A stretch of 15,710 bases of DNA from Selenomonas sp. (GTDB lineage Bacteria > Bacillota_C > Negativicutes > Selenomonadales > Selenomonadaceae): the NCBI RefSeq assembly GCF_024699275.1, contig NZ_JAILPX010000049.1:1-15710 (forward strand), read 5' to 3'. Below, piece by piece: positions 14,235-15,710 of this stretch. A program made the translations under genes and the position numbers. Under the pieces are notes generated by a model. The model was not told the DNA's origin. It saw nothing but the letters and a program-made list of their open reading frames with translations, and made no database searches. The number at the start of each line of letters is the position of its first letter. Position 1 is the stretch's first letter.

Positions 14235-14571
14235 TTACCGATTAGTTATCATCCAAATAGCGAATAAGGTCGTAAAGCAGGTTATTATTACACCTATACG
14301 GCCCATTTGGGATAACTGCTGAGAGCCGAGCTGATACTGGTCGAGGTCCGTATAGAAGACAGCTGGCTGTTTGGGATTATAGTGGATGATTGCAGTAATT
14401 CCAGGCCACGAGCATCCCTTCTGTGGCAGCTGTACAGTTATGGGTAAGATAGCATGTCTTTTGGCGGGCCACGTTGGCAAATCTGATTTTACCATAAGCA
14501 AACCTGGAACACGGCATTGTAGTCAGAGGAATGTGACAGCTCTGCCGTCTTTTTTGCTATCCATATCATGC
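14235..14571 (-). pseudogene. Decayed DUF3592-like membrane protein gene
   Basis: No single frame encodes the whole product, but three minus-strand frames read in order as one protein. The first gives DYNAVFQV (about 14500-14525). The second gives AYGKIRFANVARQKT and then TEGMLV (about 14400-14505). The third gives ITAIIHYNPKQPAVFYTDLD, a spacer, and a hydrophobic tail GVIITCFTTLFAIWMITNR to the stop at 14235. The order of a GK-containing strand, a xEGMxV segment, a YNPxxP motif and a closing membrane helix fits DUF3592 proteins as I remember them. The N-terminal membrane segment of that family is missing, lost where the pckA terminator begins. At least two frameshifts are needed. A frame of 88 residues from TTG 14501 exists but its first part looks out of frame. 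Confidence 0.5.
14511..14555 (+). repeat. Hairpin with T-run inside the DUF3592-like remnant
   Basis: ACGGCA (14511-14516) and TGCCGT (14543-14548) are followed by CTTTTTT on the plus strand, with a competing inner pair CAGAG/CTCTG. There is no plus-strand gene for it to terminate, so chance is possible. Confidence 0.35.
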
Positions 14572-14608
14572 AAAAAATGCAGCCTGCAATTAAAGCAAGC
14601 TGCATTTT
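14572..14608 (-). terminator. Terminator of pckA
   Basis: AAAATGCAGC (14574-14583) and GCTGCATTTT (14599-14608) form a perfect 10-base stem followed on the minus strand by a T-run (14572-14577), 20 bases after the pckA stop codon. Confidence 0.9.
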
Positions 14609-14627
14609 CCTTATGTAAGTTAAGCAA

Positions 14628-15710
14628 TCAAAGCTGAGGACCAGCGGAAACGAGAGCTTTACCAGCTTCGTTGGTGGTGTATTTATCAAAGTTTTTGATA
14701 AAGCGCTGAGCCAGATCTTTGGCCTTTTCTTCCCATTCAGCAGGATTCTTATAGGTATCTTTCGGATCCAGAATGTTGGTATCAACACCTTCCAGTTCCG
14801 TCGGTACCTCAAAGTTGAAGAACGGAATCTTCTTCGTGGGAGCCTTTTTGATGGCACCGCTATGGATAGCATCGATGATGCCGCGGGTATCTTTGATGGA
14901 GATACGTTTGCCGGAACCATTCCAGCCCGTATTTACCAGATAGGCCTTCGTGCCGTTGGCTTCCATTTTCTTAACCAATTCTTCTGCATACTTGGTCGGA
15001 TGCAGTGCCAGGAATGCCTGACCGAAGCAAGCGGAGAAAGTCGGCGTCGGTTCGGTGATGCCGCGTTCCGTACCAGCCAGTTTAGCCGTGAAGCCGGACA
15101 GGAAGTAATACTTCGTCTGCTCCGGAGTCAGGATGGAAACCGGAGGCAGTACGCCAAATGCATCGGCGGACAGGAAGATGACGCTCTTGGCAGCCGGAGC
15201 AGCGCTCTTGTCGTTGACAAAGCCTTTAACGGTGCCTTTGATATGGTCAATGGGATAAGAAACACGGGTGTTTTCCGTGATGGTCTTATCGGCAAAATCA
15301 ATCTTGCCCTTTTCATCCAGGGTTACGTTTTCCAACAGGGCATTGCGTTTGATGGCGCCATAGATATCCGGCTCGGATTCCATATCCAGGTTGATAACCT
15401 TGGCATAGCAGCCGCCTTCAAAGTTGAATACGCCTTCATCATCCCAGCCGTGTTCATCATCGCCGATCAGCAGACGTTTCGGGTCCGTGGACAGGGTGGT
15501 CTTACCTGTGCCGGAGAGTCCGAAGAAGATGGCCGTGTTTTTGCCTTCTTTATCGGTGTTGGCGGAGCAATGCATAGCAGCAATGCCCTTCAGCGGCAGG
15601 AAGTAGTTCATCATGGAGAACATGCCCTTCTTCATTTCACCGCCGTACCAGGTGTTGATGATAACCTGCTGACGTTCCGTCAGGTTGAATACAACAGCGG
15701 TTTCGGAATG
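14628..15710 (-). CDS. pckA: Phosphoenolpyruvate carboxykinase (ATP), partial (N-terminus outside window)
   Basis: PckA interconverts oxaloacetate plus ATP with phosphoenolpyruvate, CO2 and ADP; in succinate- or propionate-forming anaerobes it often runs in the carboxylating direction. The window holds the C-terminal 360 residues; about 170-180 N-terminal residues lie beyond the edge, given the usual length of about 535. The frame is open to the window end, so the internal Met at 15635 is not the start. Visible signatures are [30 protein letters not shown], the kinase-type P-loop [11 protein letters not shown], the metal-binding [21 protein letters not shown] and [13 protein letters not shown], all as in the ATP-dependent class and not the GTP class. 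The C-terminus ([14 protein letters not shown]) is complete and is followed by a strong terminator. The codon use is that of a highly expressed gene. Confidence 0.98.
   Translation of the reverse strand, partial: HSETAVVFNLTERQQVIINTWYGGEMKKGMFSMMNYFLPLKGIAAMHCSANTDKEGKNTAIFFGLSGTGKTTLSTDPKRLLIGDDEHGWDDEGVFNFEGGCYAKVINLDMESEPDIYGAIKRNALLENVTLDEKGKIDFADKTITENTRVSYPIDHIKGTVKGFVNDKSAAPAAKSVIFLSADAFGVLPPVSILTPEQTKYYFLSGFTAKLAGTERGITEPTPTFSACFGQAFLALHPTKYAEELVKKMEANGTKAYLVNTGWNGSGKRISIKDTRGIIDAIHSGAIKKAPTKKIPFFNFEVPTELEGVDTNILDPKDTYKNPAEWEEKAKDLAQRFIKNFDKYTTNEAGKALVSAGPQL

Noticed and set aside
14628..14920. Minus-strand frame overlapping pckA out of frame
   Set aside because: Shadow of pckA. Only its tail beyond the pckA stop (DYNAVFQV) is meaningful, as part of the DUF3592-like remnant.
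1..15710. CRISPR array, tRNA, rRNA, insertion sequence or prophage
   Set aside because: No regularly spaced repeats, no cloverleaf or rRNA signature, and no transposase, integrase or phage structural genes were seen.

Overview
The window looks like a chromosomal segment of an anaerobic, Gram-positive-lineage bacterium, most plausibly one of the Negativicutes (Selenomonas/Megamonas/Mitsuokella type). This is an inference from gene content: a single-subunit-type DnaE, the [FeFe]-hydrogenase maturase HydE, ATP-type PEP carboxykinase, a WbaP-like surface-polysaccharide initiator, strong AGGAGG-type ribosome binding sites, and many short genes each closed by its own U-tract hairpin. No ribosomal RNA or other marker is present to place it firmly.

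Layout. 1-1361 (minus): a ribbon-helix-helix gene, a truncated TIR-like (ThsB-type) remnant and the N-terminal 327 residues of a sugar-1-phosphate transferase, packed in one direction behind a promoter whose spacer contains a C9/G9 run. 1362-1740: intergenic, with a nested palindrome and the dnaE terminator. 1741-5139 (minus): dnaE. 5261-5521 (plus): a small conserved hypothetical gene transcribed divergently from dnaE. 5720-6372 (minus): a HigBA/RelE-type toxin-antitoxin pair with a palindromic operator inside its promoter. 6567-7367 (minus): an unknown protein with an HExxH motif. 7561-8839 (plus): hydE and a 66-residue membrane protein. 8978-10378 (minus): a sodium:solute symporter with its own strong promoter followed by a leader hairpin. 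10630-12792 (minus): a sensor diguanylate cyclase with two solute-binding modules, preceded by a long, apparently structured 5' leader. 13104-14085 (minus): a short-chain dehydrogenase followed by a frameshifted small membrane-protein gene. 14235-14571 (minus): decayed remains of a DUF3592-like gene. 14628-15710 (minus): pckA, missing its N-terminus at the window edge.

How it fits together. Most of the window is housekeeping (replication, gluconeogenesis/fermentation, hydrogenase maturation) with independent promoters and terminators rather than one large operon. The unusual parts are regulatory or decaying: a possible length-variable promoter in front of the surface-polysaccharide gene; a candidate cis-regulatory RNA in front of the diguanylate cyclase; a promoter, hairpin and overlapping alternative pairing in front of the symporter; and three broken small genes (TIR-like, small membrane protein, DUF3592-like). 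I found no CRISPR array, tRNA, rRNA, insertion sequence or prophage. No complete new multi-gene system is evident; the leader RNA and the G-tract promoter are the best candidates for something undescribed.
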